30,521 bases of DNA, taken from the NCBI GenBank assembly GCA_031969915.1, contig DALYJJ010000075.1, forward strand, positions 1 to 30,521, read 5' to 3'. The position numbers and the translations under genes were made by a program. The notes beneath the pieces were generated by a model, which saw only the letters and a list, made by a program, of their open reading frames with translations, was not told where the DNA came from and did not search any database. This DNA comes from DALYJJ01 sp031969915. Its GTDB lineage: Bacteria > Acidobacteriota > Terriglobia > Bryobacterales > Bryobacteraceae. Below, one piece after another: positions 9,060 to 17,076 of the stretch; within the stretch, counting starts at the first letter, position 1, and each line of letters opens with the position of its first letter.

Positions 9060-9701
9060 GTGAGGGGGATTGCGGATCTGAGAATGGAGTATCGGGTGGG
9101 GGAACTGACAGAAGAGCGCGCGCCGGTGAGCCCGTTGGAGCTCTTCGGTGCCTGGCTCGATGAGGCGATGGCGGCCGGAATTCGTGAGCCTACGGCGATG
9201 ACCCTGGCGACTGCGACGCCGGACGGAATTCCGTCGGCGCGCATGGTCCTGCTGAAGGGCTTCGACGGTGACGGATTTCGCTTCTTCACCAACTACGGAA
9301 GCCGCAAGGCGGCGGAACTGGAGCGGAATCCGTCGGCGGCCCTGGTCTTCTACTGGGACGTGCTGGAGCGGCAGGTGCGGGTGGAGGGACGCGTCCATAG
9401 AACCTCGCCCCAAGTCAGTGACAAGTACTTCGGGAGACGGCCGCGAGGAAGCCGGCTGGGGGCGATGGCCTCACCGCAGAGCCGCGTGATCACCGGGCGC
9501 GACGTGCTGGAGCGGCGGCTTGGGGAACTGGAGGCCGAGTTTCCCGGTGAGGACATCCCGCGGCCGGATTCCTGGGGTGGCTACGTCGTCCGGCCAGACG
9601 CGATCGAATTCTGGCAGGGCCGTCCCAACCGGCTTCACGATCGCCTCCGCTACACGCGCGACGGCGGCTCCTCCTACCAACTTCAGCGCCTCGCTCCCTG
9701 A
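9060..9701 (+). CDS. pdxH: Pyridoxamine 5'-phosphate oxidase (PdxH)
   Basis: FMN-dependent oxidase that makes pyridoxal 5'-phosphate from PNP or PMP; 213 aa, the family's usual length. It aligns along its whole length with the E. coli enzyme as I remember it: IADLRMEYRVGEL, PTAMTLATATPDG, MVLLKGFDGDGFRFFTNYGSRKA (FMN site; key run RMVLLKGF), LERQVRVEG, the C-terminal EFWQGRPNRLHDR (substrate/FMN contacts) and the final QRLAP. The GTG start at 9060 preserves the IADLR segment shared with E. coli; an ATG at 9084 would shorten it by eight residues. Product PLP is the cofactor of the aminotransferase encoded at 11023-12162, but I infer no special link. Confidence 0.95.
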   Translation: MRGIADLRMEYRVGELTEERAPVSPLELFGAWLDEAMAAGIREPTAMTLATATPDGIPSARMVLLKGFDGDGFRFFTNYGSRKAAELERNPSAALVFYWDVLERQVRVEGRVHRTSPQVSDKYFGRRPRGSRLGAMASPQSRVITGRDVLERRLGELEAEFPGEDIPRPDSWGGYVVRPDAIEFWQGRPNRLHDRLRYTRDGGSSYQLQRLAP

Positions 9702-9715
9702 AAGCCAGCCCCGGT

Positions 9716-10942
9716 TTACGCTTTCACGTTGTAGCAGGTGAGGGTGGACTGGTTGCGGATGTACAGCCGGCCCGCGCAGACCACGGGGTGCGCCCAACTG
9801 GGCAGGCCCTGATCGGGGATCCGGAATTGTCCTTTTTCGCGGTAGCCGTCCGGCGAAGCGTCGGCCAGGCCCACCGTGTTGCGTTCGCCCAGCAGGTACA
9901 ACTGCCCGTCGGCGTAGGTGAGCGAGCCTTTGCCCACGCTGCGGTCGCGCCACTTCACGGCGCCGGTGGCGAAGTCCATGCACGTGAGGATGGCGTTCGA
10001 AAAGCCGTAGAGGTGGCCGTTCACCAGCACGACACCGCCATGGTGGTTCTGCATCTCACGGTTGAAGTAGACTTCGCGCGCCTCCAGCAGCCCGTTCTTC
10101 GGCGTCAGCTCCAGCAGGGCGCAGCCCGTGCCATAGGCGGTTGAATAGAACACCTTGTTGCCGGCCACCACCGGTGTTGCGACATTGGCGGTGCCGTTGG
10201 CCACGCGCTCGTAGCGCCACAGCAGTTTGCCGTCGCTCGCCCGCACGCCGACGGCGGCCTCCGCCGTGATCGTCATGACCGCCCGTACCCCGCTCACGTC
10301 CGCGGCGATGCAGGACGAATATCCCGCTGCATCGTTCAACTCTTTGCTCGTCCAGACCGTCTTGCCGCTCGTCTTCTCCAGCGCCACGATGCCCGCGCCG
10401 CGCCCGCCCGGCGTGGCGATGACATTCGCTCCGTCAATCAGCGGCGACTCGCTGATCAGCCAATACGGGTTGCTTCCGCTGAACTCTCGCAGCAATTGGC
10501 GCCGCCACAACACGCCGCCGTCGGACAGCTTCAAGCACGCCAGATCGCCGGCCTCGGTGATCACGTAGGCTCGATCCCCCTCGATGGCCGGCGTTCCGCG
10601 CGGCCCCGGGCCGCGGTCCTGGTCCAGCCGCTGGCCGATGCTCGCGGACCACATCGGCTTGCCGTCGTTGCGATTCAGGCACGTCACCACGCTCTGGCCG
10701 TTCTTGCCGCCCTGCACCAGGAGCCGGTCGCCGGCCATGGAGACCGAACCGTACCCGTCGCCCAAGCTGCCGGCGGACCACAGCGCGGCCGGCCCATTCG
10801 CCGGCCATGCCTTCAGGAGCCCCGTATCCGTGGACAAGCCGTCCCGCTTCGGCCCGCGCCATTGTGGCCAATCGGCCCGAGCCTGCCCGAAGACCGGCAG
10901 AGCCGGGGCCAGCAGTGTAGGAAGAAAATCGCGACGCCGCAT
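9716..10942 (-). CDS. Tat-exported PQQ-type beta-propeller (outer-membrane-assembly-like) protein
   Basis: 408-aa protein. The N terminus MRRRDFLPTLL has the twin-arginine pattern (RRDFL) and is followed by a hydrophobic stretch, so Tat export is likely. The mature part begins DWPQWRGPKRDGLS, the signature opening of acidobacterial and planctomycete PQQ-like WD40 propellers. It continues with repeated blades containing G-D-x-x-x and terminal 'G...W' or 'G.vlWr' motifs: DGKPMWSASIG, DGGVLWRRQL, SGKTVWTSKEL, DGKLLWRYE, TGAVKWRDRSV. About seven or eight blades are present. No PQQ dehydrogenase catalytic residues are evident; it may be structural or ligand-binding. The start at 10942 has GGAG 9 nt upstream; an upstream Met at 11011 would overlap the divergent gene's start region. 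Confidence 0.85.
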   Translation of the reverse strand: MRRRDFLPTLLAPALPVFGQARADWPQWRGPKRDGLSTDTGLLKAWPANGPAALWSAGSLGDGYGSVSMAGDRLLVQGGKNGQSVVTCLNRNDGKPMWSASIGQRLDQDRGPGPRGTPAIEGDRAYVITEAGDLACLKLSDGGVLWRRQLLREFSGSNPYWLISESPLIDGANVIATPGGRGAGIVALEKTSGKTVWTSKELNDAAGYSSCIAADVSGVRAVMTITAEAAVGVRASDGKLLWRYERVANGTANVATPVVAGNKVFYSTAYGTGCALLELTPKNGLLEAREVYFNREMQNHHGGVVLVNGHLYGFSNAILTCMDFATGAVKWRDRSVGKGSLTYADGQLYLLGERNTVGLADASPDGYREKGQFRIPDQGLPSWAHPVVCAGRLYIRNQSTLTCYNVKA

Positions 10943-11022
10943 CGTTTCACGCTCCAAATGATCGAAGGCCTTGGACTCAATGTACCCGGTTTCGACGTGC
11001 GAAGGACGCATACGATAGGGAG

Positions 11023-12162
11023 ATGTTCTCCCGCCGCCTGCCTGCGCGACTGGAAAGCAACCGCCTGAGCGCCGCTCTCGATGCGCGGCGCGCCGCCGGT
11101 GCGGAGATTCTCGACCTCACCGAGTCCAACCCGACTCGCGCCTTCGATCCGCCGGGCCTGGCGCCCGCCTTCGCGTCTCCGCGCATCTCCGGGTACGACC
11201 CCAGCGCCTTCGGCTCCGAAGACGCCCGTGCCGCCGTCGCCCGCCGTTACGCGGGAACCGAACCGGGAGACATCGTGCTCACATCGAGCACCAGTGAATC
11301 GTATTCGTGGCTCTTCAAACTGCTCGCCGACCCCGGCGACGAGGTCCTGGTTCCCCGCCCCTCGTATCCGCTCTTCGACTATCTGGCCACGTTCGAATCG
11401 GTGCGGCCGAAGCCGTACCGGCTCGAGTACCACAAGCGCTGGGAGATCGATCTGGCCTCGGTCGAGAGCGCGGTCACCGAACGCACGCGCGCGCTGGTGA
11501 TCGTCAATCCGAACAACCCCACCGGCTCGTTCCTGAAGACCCACGAACGCAAAGCGCTTCTCGAGATCGCTCACCGCCATTCGCTCGCCGTCATCTCCGA
11601 CGAGGTCTTCTTCGACTATCCGTTCGACGACGCCGCGCCGGGCCGCGCCTCGCTCCTGGGCGAAGCCTCCGCGCTCACGTTCACGCTCAGCGGCCTATCG
11701 AAAGTCGCCGGCCTGCCGCAGATGAAACTGGGTTGGATGATCGTCCAGGGGCCGCCCGCGCTCAAGGCCGCGGCCTTGGAGCGGCTGGAACTGATCGCCG
11801 ATACCTATCTTTCAGTGGGCACGCCCGTTCAGGTGGCGGCGCCCGCCCTGCTGGCGCTCGCCGTGGAATTTCAGACCGCACTGCGCGCCCGCCTCAACGA
11901 CAACCTCGCCGCGCTGCGCTTGCTGCTCGATGCGAACCCGTCGTGCGAACTCCTCCACGTCGAGGGCGGCTGGTACGCCACCCTCCGCGTACCGCGGGTT
12001 CGAAGCGAAGACGAATGGGCGCTGGCACTGCTGGAGCGCTGCGGTGTTCTGGTCCAGCCCGGTTACTTCTACGACTTCGAGAGCGAAGCCTACCTGGTGC
12101 TCAGCCTGATGACCAGGCCCGTCGCGTTTCGCGAAGGCGTCGCGCGCCTGCTGGCGCTATAG
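11023..12162 (+). CDS. PLP-dependent class I/II aminotransferase
   Basis: 379-aa fold-type I aminotransferase. Landmarks are LDLTESNPT (substrate/N-terminal segment, about 30-38), SSTSESYSWLFKLL (cofactor phosphate loop region), VNPNNPTGSF at about 161-170, SDEVFFDYPF (Asp binding the pyridine N), and the Schiff-base lysine K227 in SGLSKVAGLPQMKLGW. The carboxylate-binding Arg is probably in LMTRPVAF near the end. The amino donor and acceptor cannot be read from sequence; the closest general type is aspartate/aromatic or alanine aminotransferase-like. The start is ATG 11023. AGGGAG abuts it directly, an unusually short spacing, and AAGGA lies about 16 nt away. It runs into the convergent acyl-CoA synthetase gene with a 6-bp overlap. 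Confidence 0.92.
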   Translation: MFSRRLPARLESNRLSAALDARRAAGAEILDLTESNPTRAFDPPGLAPAFASPRISGYDPSAFGSEDARAAVARRYAGTEPGDIVLTSSTSESYSWLFKLLADPGDEVLVPRPSYPLFDYLATFESVRPKPYRLEYHKRWEIDLASVESAVTERTRALVIVNPNNPTGSFLKTHERKALLEIAHRHSLAVISDEVFFDYPFDDAAPGRASLLGEASALTFTLSGLSKVAGLPQMKLGWMIVQGPPALKAAALERLELIADTYLSVGTPVQVAAPALLALAVEFQTALRARLNDNLAALRLLLDANPSCELLHVEGGWYATLRVPRVRSEDEWALALLERCGVLVQPGYFYDFESEAYLVLSLMTRPVAFREGVARLLAL

Positions 12163-13959
12163 ATACTCTTCTTTGCCCGCGTACATCTCGGCCACGCGCT
12201 CCCGGAAGTTCTCGAGCACACGCGCGCGCCGCACCTTCATGGTCGGCGTCATCTCGCCCGCTTCGATGCTGAAGTCGCGCTCCACCAGCTTGAACTTCCG
12301 GATCTGCTCGAAGGAAGCCAGTTGCTTGTTCACCCGCCCCACCGCGCGTTTCACTTCCTCCTGCACCGGCGCGGCCTGCACCAGTTGGTCCGCGGGCTTG
12401 CCCTTGTGGGTCTCCATGCCGCGCAGCGACTCGGCGGCCGTGGGGTTCACCGTGAACAGCGCGGTCACGTAGGGCATGCGATCGCCGATCAACATCACCT
12501 GGTTCACGATGGGCTCCACCTTGAAGAGGCTCTCGATGCGCGCGGGGAAGATCTTCTTGCCGTTCGAGGAGACGATGAGCTCTTTCTTGCGGCCGGTGAT
12601 CGAATAGAAGCCCTCTTCGTCCACCGCGGCGATATCGCCGGTGTAGAGCCACCCGTCTCGCAGCACGGCCTCGGTGGAGGCCTGGTCCTTGTAGTAGCCG
12701 GAGAACAAGGTGGGCCCTTTGATCAGCAGTTCTCCGTCGTCGTCGATGCGCAGTTCGAGATCCGCCCCGGGGAGTTTCTTGCCGATACTGCCCGGCTTCG
12801 GCCGGTCGACCGGATTCAGCGTGACCACACCGCCTTCGGTGAGCCCGTAGCCTTCCACCAGCGGCATGCCGATGGCCGCGTAGAAGTCCGCGAGGTCCTT
12901 GCCGAGCGGCGCGGCGCCCGACGCCGCAATGCGCATCCGTCCGCCCAGGCGCGCGCGGATCTTGTCGAAGACGATCTTGTTGAAGGGCGCCAGCGCGGCC
13001 CGAAGCCACTGCGGCGCGTTCTCACCGCGCTGCCGGTACTTCGCGGCCTCCGACCCGAGGCCGATGGCCATGTAGGCGAGTTTGCGCAGCGCGGCGGGTT
13101 TGCGCCGGATCTCTGTGGTGATGCTCGCGTAGACCCGCTCCCACACCCGCGGCGGCGCGACGAAAAACGTCGGGCGTACCGTCTTCAACTCGTTGGGCAT
13201 CTTGGTGAGCCCTTCGGAGAAGTGCACGGGCACGCCCATGTAGAGCATCAGAAGCTGCATCACCAGCCGCTGCGTAATATGGGCCGAAGGCAGGAACGCG
13301 AGCGTGGCGTCCTTGGGGCCGATGGGCAGGACCGGCGGCGCCATCGCGGCGTTCGCCAGAATCGTCTTGTGCTTCACCAGGCCCATCTTCGGCTCTCCGG
13401 TGGCCCCGGAAGTCAGGTAGAGAATCGCGTAGTCTTCCTCGTTGGCCTGGGAGTGGATCTGGTCAAAGAAGGCGGGGTCCGCCGCCAGCGCTTCCCTCCC
13501 TTTGGCACGCAGTTCGTCCACGGTGAGCACGCCGTCCGCTTCGCCGGTCATGAGGATCCAGAGCACGGGCAGTGCGTCGCCGCCGGCCGCCCGCAGAGAC
13601 CGCAGCGTCTTGGGGCTCTCCACGAACACCGCCTTCGCGTCGCAGGCCTGTAGCGTTCGTACCTGGTTGTCGAACGGATAGCTGGTGTAGACCGCCGCCG
13701 AGGTACAACCGTTGCTCATGATGCCGATGTCGGCCAGGTAAAACTCGGCGCGGGTATCCGAGTCGAGGCCGATGATGTCCCCGCTCCGGAAACCGAGCAC
13801 GCGCAGGCCGCAGGCGATCTCGACGACAATCGTGCGGTACTCGTTCCAATCGTACGTGCGATACCCTTTGCCGCCGGGGATCGGTTGGTGCAGCGCCGGG
13901 GCGGGGCCCCAGGTGCGCGCTGCGCGGTCGAGGATATCGAATACCGTTCGCAAACCCAT
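12157..13959 (-). CDS. Long-chain fatty acid-CoA ligase (AMP-forming)
   Basis: 600-aa ANL-superfamily enzyme that activates long-chain fatty acids via acyl-AMP to acyl-CoA. Domains: large N-terminal adenylation domain (about 1-480) and C-terminal cap. The phosphate loop is LTSGATGEPK (182-191), where the usual SGTTG has Ala in place of the first Thr and the following Gly is Met. Also seen are the A5-like YGLTEGG, GWLYTGDIA (ribose-binding Asp), ITGRKKELIVSSNGKKIFP (hinge and A10-like region; the run shown is split as ITGRKKELI and SSNGKKIFP). Length and motifs match the bacterial FACL/'AMP-dependent synthetase' group often annotated FadD-like. The gene stands alone and diverges from the HisN-type gene across 109 bp. 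Confidence 0.9.
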   Translation of the reverse strand: MGLRTVFDILDRAARTWGPAPALHQPIPGGKGYRTYDWNEYRTIVVEIACGLRVLGFRSGDIIGLDSDTRAEFYLADIGIMSNGCTSAAVYTSYPFDNQVRTLQACDAKAVFVESPKTLRSLRAAGGDALPVLWILMTGEADGVLTVDELRAKGREALAADPAFFDQIHSQANEEDYAILYLTSGATGEPKMGLVKHKTILANAAMAPPVLPIGPKDATLAFLPSAHITQRLVMQLLMLYMGVPVHFSEGLTKMPNELKTVRPTFFVAPPRVWERVYASITTEIRRKPAALRKLAYMAIGLGSEAAKYRQRGENAPQWLRAALAPFNKIVFDKIRARLGGRMRIAASGAAPLGKDLADFYAAIGMPLVEGYGLTEGGVVTLNPVDRPKPGSIGKKLPGADLELRIDDDGELLIKGPTLFSGYYKDQASTEAVLRDGWLYTGDIAAVDEEGFYSITGRKKELIVSSNGKKIFPARIESLFKVEPIVNQVMLIGDRMPYVTALFTVNPTAAESLRGMETHKGKPADQLVQAAPVQEEVKRAVGRVNKQLASFEQIRKFKLVERDFSIEAGEMTPTMKVRRARVLENFRERVAEMYAGKEEYL

Positions 13960-14068
13960 GACTGTCGTGCGGCTCCTAGCGATGGGCGCTCAGGGCGGTG
14001 CCCGGTTCGCGCCGTGAATCGGAGTGGGATCTTTCTAAGGGTAGAATACGCGAGGGGTCCTCGGGAAG

Positions 14069-14839
14069 ATGCCGTTCGAACGCGAAATGGAAGTATGCCG
14101 GCGCGCCGCCGCCCTGGCCGGTGAGGTGGCCCTTCGCCACCACCGGACCGGCATCGCCGCCGAGGAGAAGAGCGACCTCTCGCCGGTGACCGCCGCCGAT
14201 CGGGAATGCGAAGCGGTGGTGGCCCGCTATCTCACCGAGATCTATCCCGACGACGGTCTGCTCGGCGAGGAAGGAGCGGAGCGTCCCTCGCGCAGCGGGC
14301 GCCGGTGGATCATCGACCCGATCGACGGCACGCGGGACTTCGTCCGCGGCAACGACCTCTTCGCGAACCTCATTGCGGTGGAGGAAGACGGCGAGGTCAT
14401 CGCCGGCGTGGCGAACTTCCCCGCCTTGGGACGCATGTTCGTCGCCGGCCGCGGCGCCGGCGCCTGGCGCGATGGGGTCCGCCTGCACGCTTCGAAGATC
14501 GAGTCGGTTTCGAAAGCGGTGCTCTGCTTCCAGAACTTGAACGGCGTGCCGGCGGCGCGGCGTTCGGGCTTGCTCGATTGGTTCGAAGGCTTCTGGGCGG
14601 TGCGCAGCATGGGCGGCGCGCTCGACGCGATGTTCGTCGCCGAAGGCCTCGCCGAGGTGTGGATCGAACAGAGCGCCAAGCCGTGGGACCTGGCGCCGCT
14701 GCGGATCATCGTCGAAGAGGCCGGGGGCCGGTTCTTCAATTTCGACGGCGGGCGCAGCATCTACGGCGGCAACTGCGCCTGCACCAACCCGTTCCTCGAA
14801 GAAGAAGTGCGCCGCTTTCTCGGAAGCCCGCGCGGGTGA
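14069..14839 (+). CDS. Inositol monophosphatase-family phosphatase, HisN-like
   Basis: 256-aa Mg2+-dependent phosphatase of the IMPase/FBPase fold. Metal-site motifs are intact: GEE at 66-68, DPIDGT at 83-88 and the late WD (AKPWDLAP). SPVTAADRECE near 38-49 is the conserved upstream block, and the Arg-Asp-Phe-Val after DPIDGT resembles the histidinol-phosphatase (HisN) branch, so histidinol-phosphate or a sugar/inositol phosphate is the likely substrate. No his genes are nearby to confirm this. TAGAAT at 14042-14047 is a possible -10, but no -35 is convincing. A 5-bp hairpin (CGAGG/CCTCG, 14051-14063) surrounds the start-proximal G-rich Shine-Dalgarno region. A second ATG lies at 14087. Confidence 0.88.
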   Translation: MPFEREMEVCRRAAALAGEVALRHHRTGIAAEEKSDLSPVTAADRECEAVVARYLTEIYPDDGLLGEEGAERPSRSGRRWIIDPIDGTRDFVRGNDLFANLIAVEEDGEVIAGVANFPALGRMFVAGRGAGAWRDGVRLHASKIESVSKAVLCFQNLNGVPAARRSGLLDWFEGFWAVRSMGGALDAMFVAEGLAEVWIEQSAKPWDLAPLRIIVEEAGGRFFNFDGGRSIYGGNCACTNPFLEEEVRRFLGSPRG

Positions 14840-14853
14840 ACGAAAGGGCCGCG

Positions 14854-15366
14854 CTACGCAACGGCCGCGGTCACCGGCGGCGCCGCCAGAAGGCGCGGTA
14901 GCAGCGGGCGGCGCTTCAACCGTTTGCCCACCGCCCGCCGTGCGCGCAGCAGCCGGATGCGCACCGCGGTTTCGGTCCACCCGTGCTGGTCGGCGATCTC
15001 GTGCACCTTGTAGCCCTCCAGGTAGTGGCGTTCCAGCACCACGCGGTCGTTGCGCCGGCAGGCATGCAGCACCCGCCGGAGATCGATCGCTCCCAGATCG
15101 ATTTTGGGCGCGGACGGCACGTCGGAAAGCGCTTGCAGCAGCGGTTCGCGCCGGATCAGGCTGCGATGGATGTTCAGCGCGATGCTGTTGGTCCAGGTGA
15201 GCACCATCGCCGGATCGCGCAACTGTCCCAGACGTTCCCACCCTTTGGCCCAGGCGGCCTGCGCGGTCTCTTGCGCGGTGTCGCCGTTCAGACCTCGCGA
15301 CACAAGAAAACGCACCGTCATACTGAAGCACTGCTGGTAGGCCTGTCCGTATTCTTCTCTGGTCAT
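14854..15366 (-). CDS. Sigma-70 family ECF-like RNA polymerase sigma factor
   Basis: 170-aa sigma factor with only regions 2 and 4. Region 2 covers about 5-75 (YQQCFSMTVRFLVSRG, DTAQETAQAAWAKGWERL, with the -10-binding helix WTNSIALNIHRSLI). Region 4 covers about 95-155 (VVLERHYLEGYKVHEIADQHGW, then TETAVRIRLLRARRAVGK; helix-turn-helix). The tail is short and Pro/Ala-rich. The start MTREEYGQAYQQ at 15366 has GGGAG 4 nt upstream. No anti-sigma factor is encoded beside it, so the control mechanism is not visible. The phosphatase/STAS/kinase operon 6-7 kb downstream controls a sigma-like output, but it usually serves SigB-type factors with region 3, and I do not link the two. Confidence 0.85.
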   Translation of the reverse strand: MTREEYGQAYQQCFSMTVRFLVSRGLNGDTAQETAQAAWAKGWERLGQLRDPAMVLTWTNSIALNIHRSLIRREPLLQALSDVPSAPKIDLGAIDLRRVLHACRRNDRVVLERHYLEGYKVHEIADQHGWTETAVRIRLLRARRAVGKRLKRRPLLPRLLAAPPVTAAVA

Positions 15367-15507
15367 GCGGCTCCCTTCGGCTCCTCGCAAACTCCACCGC
15401 GCTCGTCGACGGACCGCGCTCTCCGCGCGGGCCCGCCCTCGCGACTTCGTGCGGCTTTCGAGTAGTACGCTGTTGTGACCACCAGGGCCGGATGCGATAC
15501 AGGGCCT

Positions 15508-15524
15508 CCGGCGGCGCCCGCCGG
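15508..15524 (-). terminator. GC-rich hairpin just after the GlsB/YeaQ gene
   Basis: CCGGCGG-CGC-CCGCCGG forms a 7-bp perfect stem with a 3-nt loop, extendable by GGC/GCC on either side. It begins 5 nt after the stop of the minus-strand GlsB/YeaQ gene. No T-tract follows, so Rho-independent activity is uncertain. Confidence 0.4.
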
Positions 15525-15528
15525 GCCG

Positions 15529-15789
15529 TCAGGCCACGCGACGGCGTGCGAACGCGAACCGGTACGCGGCCAGCAGCAGCAGTGCCCCGGCCAGCGCCGT
15601 CAGGAAGCCCGCGCTCTGATCCGCGTCATACCAACCCAGCAGGCGGCCGATGTAGCCTCCCACCGCGGCGCCCGCAATACCCAGGATGATCGTCGCGGCG
15701 AAGCCACCCGGGTCGCGCCCCGGCATCAGTAGCTTCGCGATCACCCCGACCACGAAACCGAAAAGGATCCATGTCAGTAATGCGAACAA
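15529..15789 (-). CDS. GlsB/YeaQ/YmgE-family small membrane protein
   Basis: 86-aa protein with three hydrophobic helices: LFALLTWILFGFVVGVIAKL, then AATIILGIAGAAVGGYIGRLLGW, then FLTALAGALLLLAAYRFAF (each shown only in part: TWILFGFVVGVIAKL, IILGIAGAAVGGYIG, LAGALLLLAAYRF). The central PGRDPGGF...GIAGA..GG..G pattern is the signature of the transglycosylase-associated (GlsB/YeaQ/YmgE) family, often tied to envelope or general stress responses. No enzyme activity is established. The start TTG at 15789 has GGGAGG 4 nt upstream. A TTG eight codons further up (15813) is also in frame, but its extra residues (LEERGGC) are merely the Shine-Dalgarno sequence translated. Confidence 0.85.
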   Translation of the reverse strand: MFALLTWILFGFVVGVIAKLLMPGRDPGGFAATIILGIAGAAVGGYIGRLLGWYDADQSAGFLTALAGALLLLAAYRFAFARRRVA

Positions 15790-16190
15790 GCAGCCTCCCC
15801 GTTCCTCCAGCAAGCCCGAAACTCACTGCGCGCTGCTTGCGGCTCGCCGGAGATCGCAACCAACGGGCCCAGCGAGCACGGCGGTTGCCAAACGCGCCGT
15901 CGGCGCGGCGGCTGCTGGGAAGGCCCGCATTCCAAGGGGTGGCGCGCATGGTCCGCCGCGCGCGCTCGCAATGATCCCTCGAAATTCAGCGGGCTTGAGC
16001 AAGAAATACGCTCGAAAGGAAAAATTTGCCGTAGCGATTTTCGATCCCCGCTCATCCACTCCCTATCAACCCTTCGCTCGCCTTTTTCCTCGTTACGGTA
16101 AGTAACAGCATGGAAAGATACTTCCCCTGCTGCGCCGGAGGCTGGACCCGGCCCGTGAGCGCCCCCCGCCGCCTGGAAGCCGAATTGCTT
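15790..16190. other. Non-coding stretch between two divergent genes
   Basis: About 400 bp with no convincing gene on either strand. The left half is GC-rich with repeated GCGC and GGCG runs and short frames lacking a Shine-Dalgarno. The right part (16010-16130) is AT-richer and probably holds the promoter of the regulator gene downstream. TTACGG at 16093 followed 18 bp later by GATACT is the best -35/-10-like pair, and it is weak. No tRNA, repeat array or recognised riboswitch. Confidence 0.4.
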
Positions 16191-16206
16191 CCTCTTCGCG
16201 AAGAGG
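16191..16206 (+). promoter_or_regulatory. Perfect 16-bp palindrome that contains the regulator's ribosome binding site
   Basis: CCTCTTCGCGAAGAGG is a perfect palindrome. In RNA it can fold as CCUCUU-CGCG-AAGAGG, and the 3' arm AAGAGG is the Shine-Dalgarno, 9 nt before ATG 16216. It may act as an RNA switch hiding the ribosome site or as a protein operator. Confidence 0.45.
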
Positions 16207-16215
16207 TGGACACAA

Positions 16216-17073
16216 ATGATCGCCGAGAAAACGAATCCAACCATGAACTCCCCTCTCCCGGCGCTGGCATCGAACCTGGAAATCCCGGTCACTGAGATAC
16301 GCGAACAAGTGGAGCGAATGCTCGCTTGCGATCTTTTTTCGCGCTCCGAACGCATGAGCCGGTTCCTGCAGTTCACCGTGGAGCAATCGCTTGCCGGCAA
16401 GGCTTCGAATTTGAAGGAGTACCTGATCGGGGTGGAGGTCTTCGATAAACCCGAGACCCTGGACCCGCGCCTGGATCCCATCGTTCGCGTGGAAGCGGGC
16501 CGCCTCCGCGCGAAACTGCGCGAGTACTACGAAACCGATGGCCGCGACGATCGGATTCTGATCGCCTTCCCGCCGCGCTCGTATGCCCCTTCGTTCCAGC
16601 GCCGCCCCGATGCGGGCCTGGCGCGGGAGTCATCCGCGTATCGCGGACAGATGCACGCCGCGCGCGCTTCCCTGGCGGTTCTGCCCTTCGCCGATTTGAG
16701 CCGCAATCGGGACCAGGACTACTTCTGCGACGGGCTCACGGAGGAGGTCATCGGCGCGGTGGCGCAGTTGCGCCCGCTCCGCGTGGTCTCCCGCACGTCC
16801 ACGCTGCGTTTCAAGGGCAAGGCGGACGATGTGCGCACCATCGGCGAGCAGCTCAACGTGCGCACGGTGCTCGAAGGCAGCGTGCGCCGCCTCGACCAGC
16901 GCTTGCGCATTACGGTGCTCCTGGCGGACGCCGCGGACGGCTACCATCTGTGGTCGGAAACGTTCGATCGCACGGCCGAGGACGACATCTTCACGCTGCA
17001 GAGGGAAATCGCCTCGGCCATTTCCTCGCGCGTGCGGGAGCATCTCGCCCCTCCGGTGGCCAGCGTTCAGTAG
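16216..17073 (+). CDS. FlgO/TolB-N domain regulator of CadC-like acidobacterial type, short form
   Basis: 285-aa protein with two parts. Residues about 25-115 form a helical domain common in Acidobacteriota: SRSERMSRFLQFTVE, LKEYLIGVEVFDKP, DPRLDPIVRVEAGRLRAKLREYY. Residues about 150-280 are a FlgO/TolB-N-like domain: LAVLPFADLS, DQDYFCDGLTEEVI, RVVSRTSTLRFKGK, VRTVLEGSVRR, DGYHLWSETFDR. In typical family members a TPR array follows; here the protein stops after this domain (HLAPPVASVQ). It has no transmembrane segment. The first domain replaces the OmpR-type winged helix of CadC and may bind DNA or a partner; its role is not established. It starts at ATG 16216 inside a strong Shine-Dalgarno context; ATG 16243 is an alternative. 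It converges on the SDR gene with a 3-bp gap. Confidence 0.75.
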   Translation: MIAEKTNPTMNSPLPALASNLEIPVTEIREQVERMLACDLFSRSERMSRFLQFTVEQSLAGKASNLKEYLIGVEVFDKPETLDPRLDPIVRVEAGRLRAKLREYYETDGRDDRILIAFPPRSYAPSFQRRPDAGLARESSAYRGQMHAARASLAVLPFADLSRNRDQDYFCDGLTEEVIGAVAQLRPLRVVSRTSTLRFKGKADDVRTIGEQLNVRTVLEGSVRRLDQRLRITVLLADAADGYHLWSETFDRTAEDDIFTLQREIASAISSRVREHLAPPVASVQ

Positions 17074-17076
17074 CGC

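Noticed and set aside
12322..13653. Plus-strand open frame opposite the acyl-CoA synthetase gene
   Set aside because: Same pattern as the other antisense frames; no motif and no ribosome site.
13976..15397. Minus-strand frame spanning the HisN-type and sigma genes
   Set aside because: It covers two genes with clear motifs in other frames and shows none of its own.
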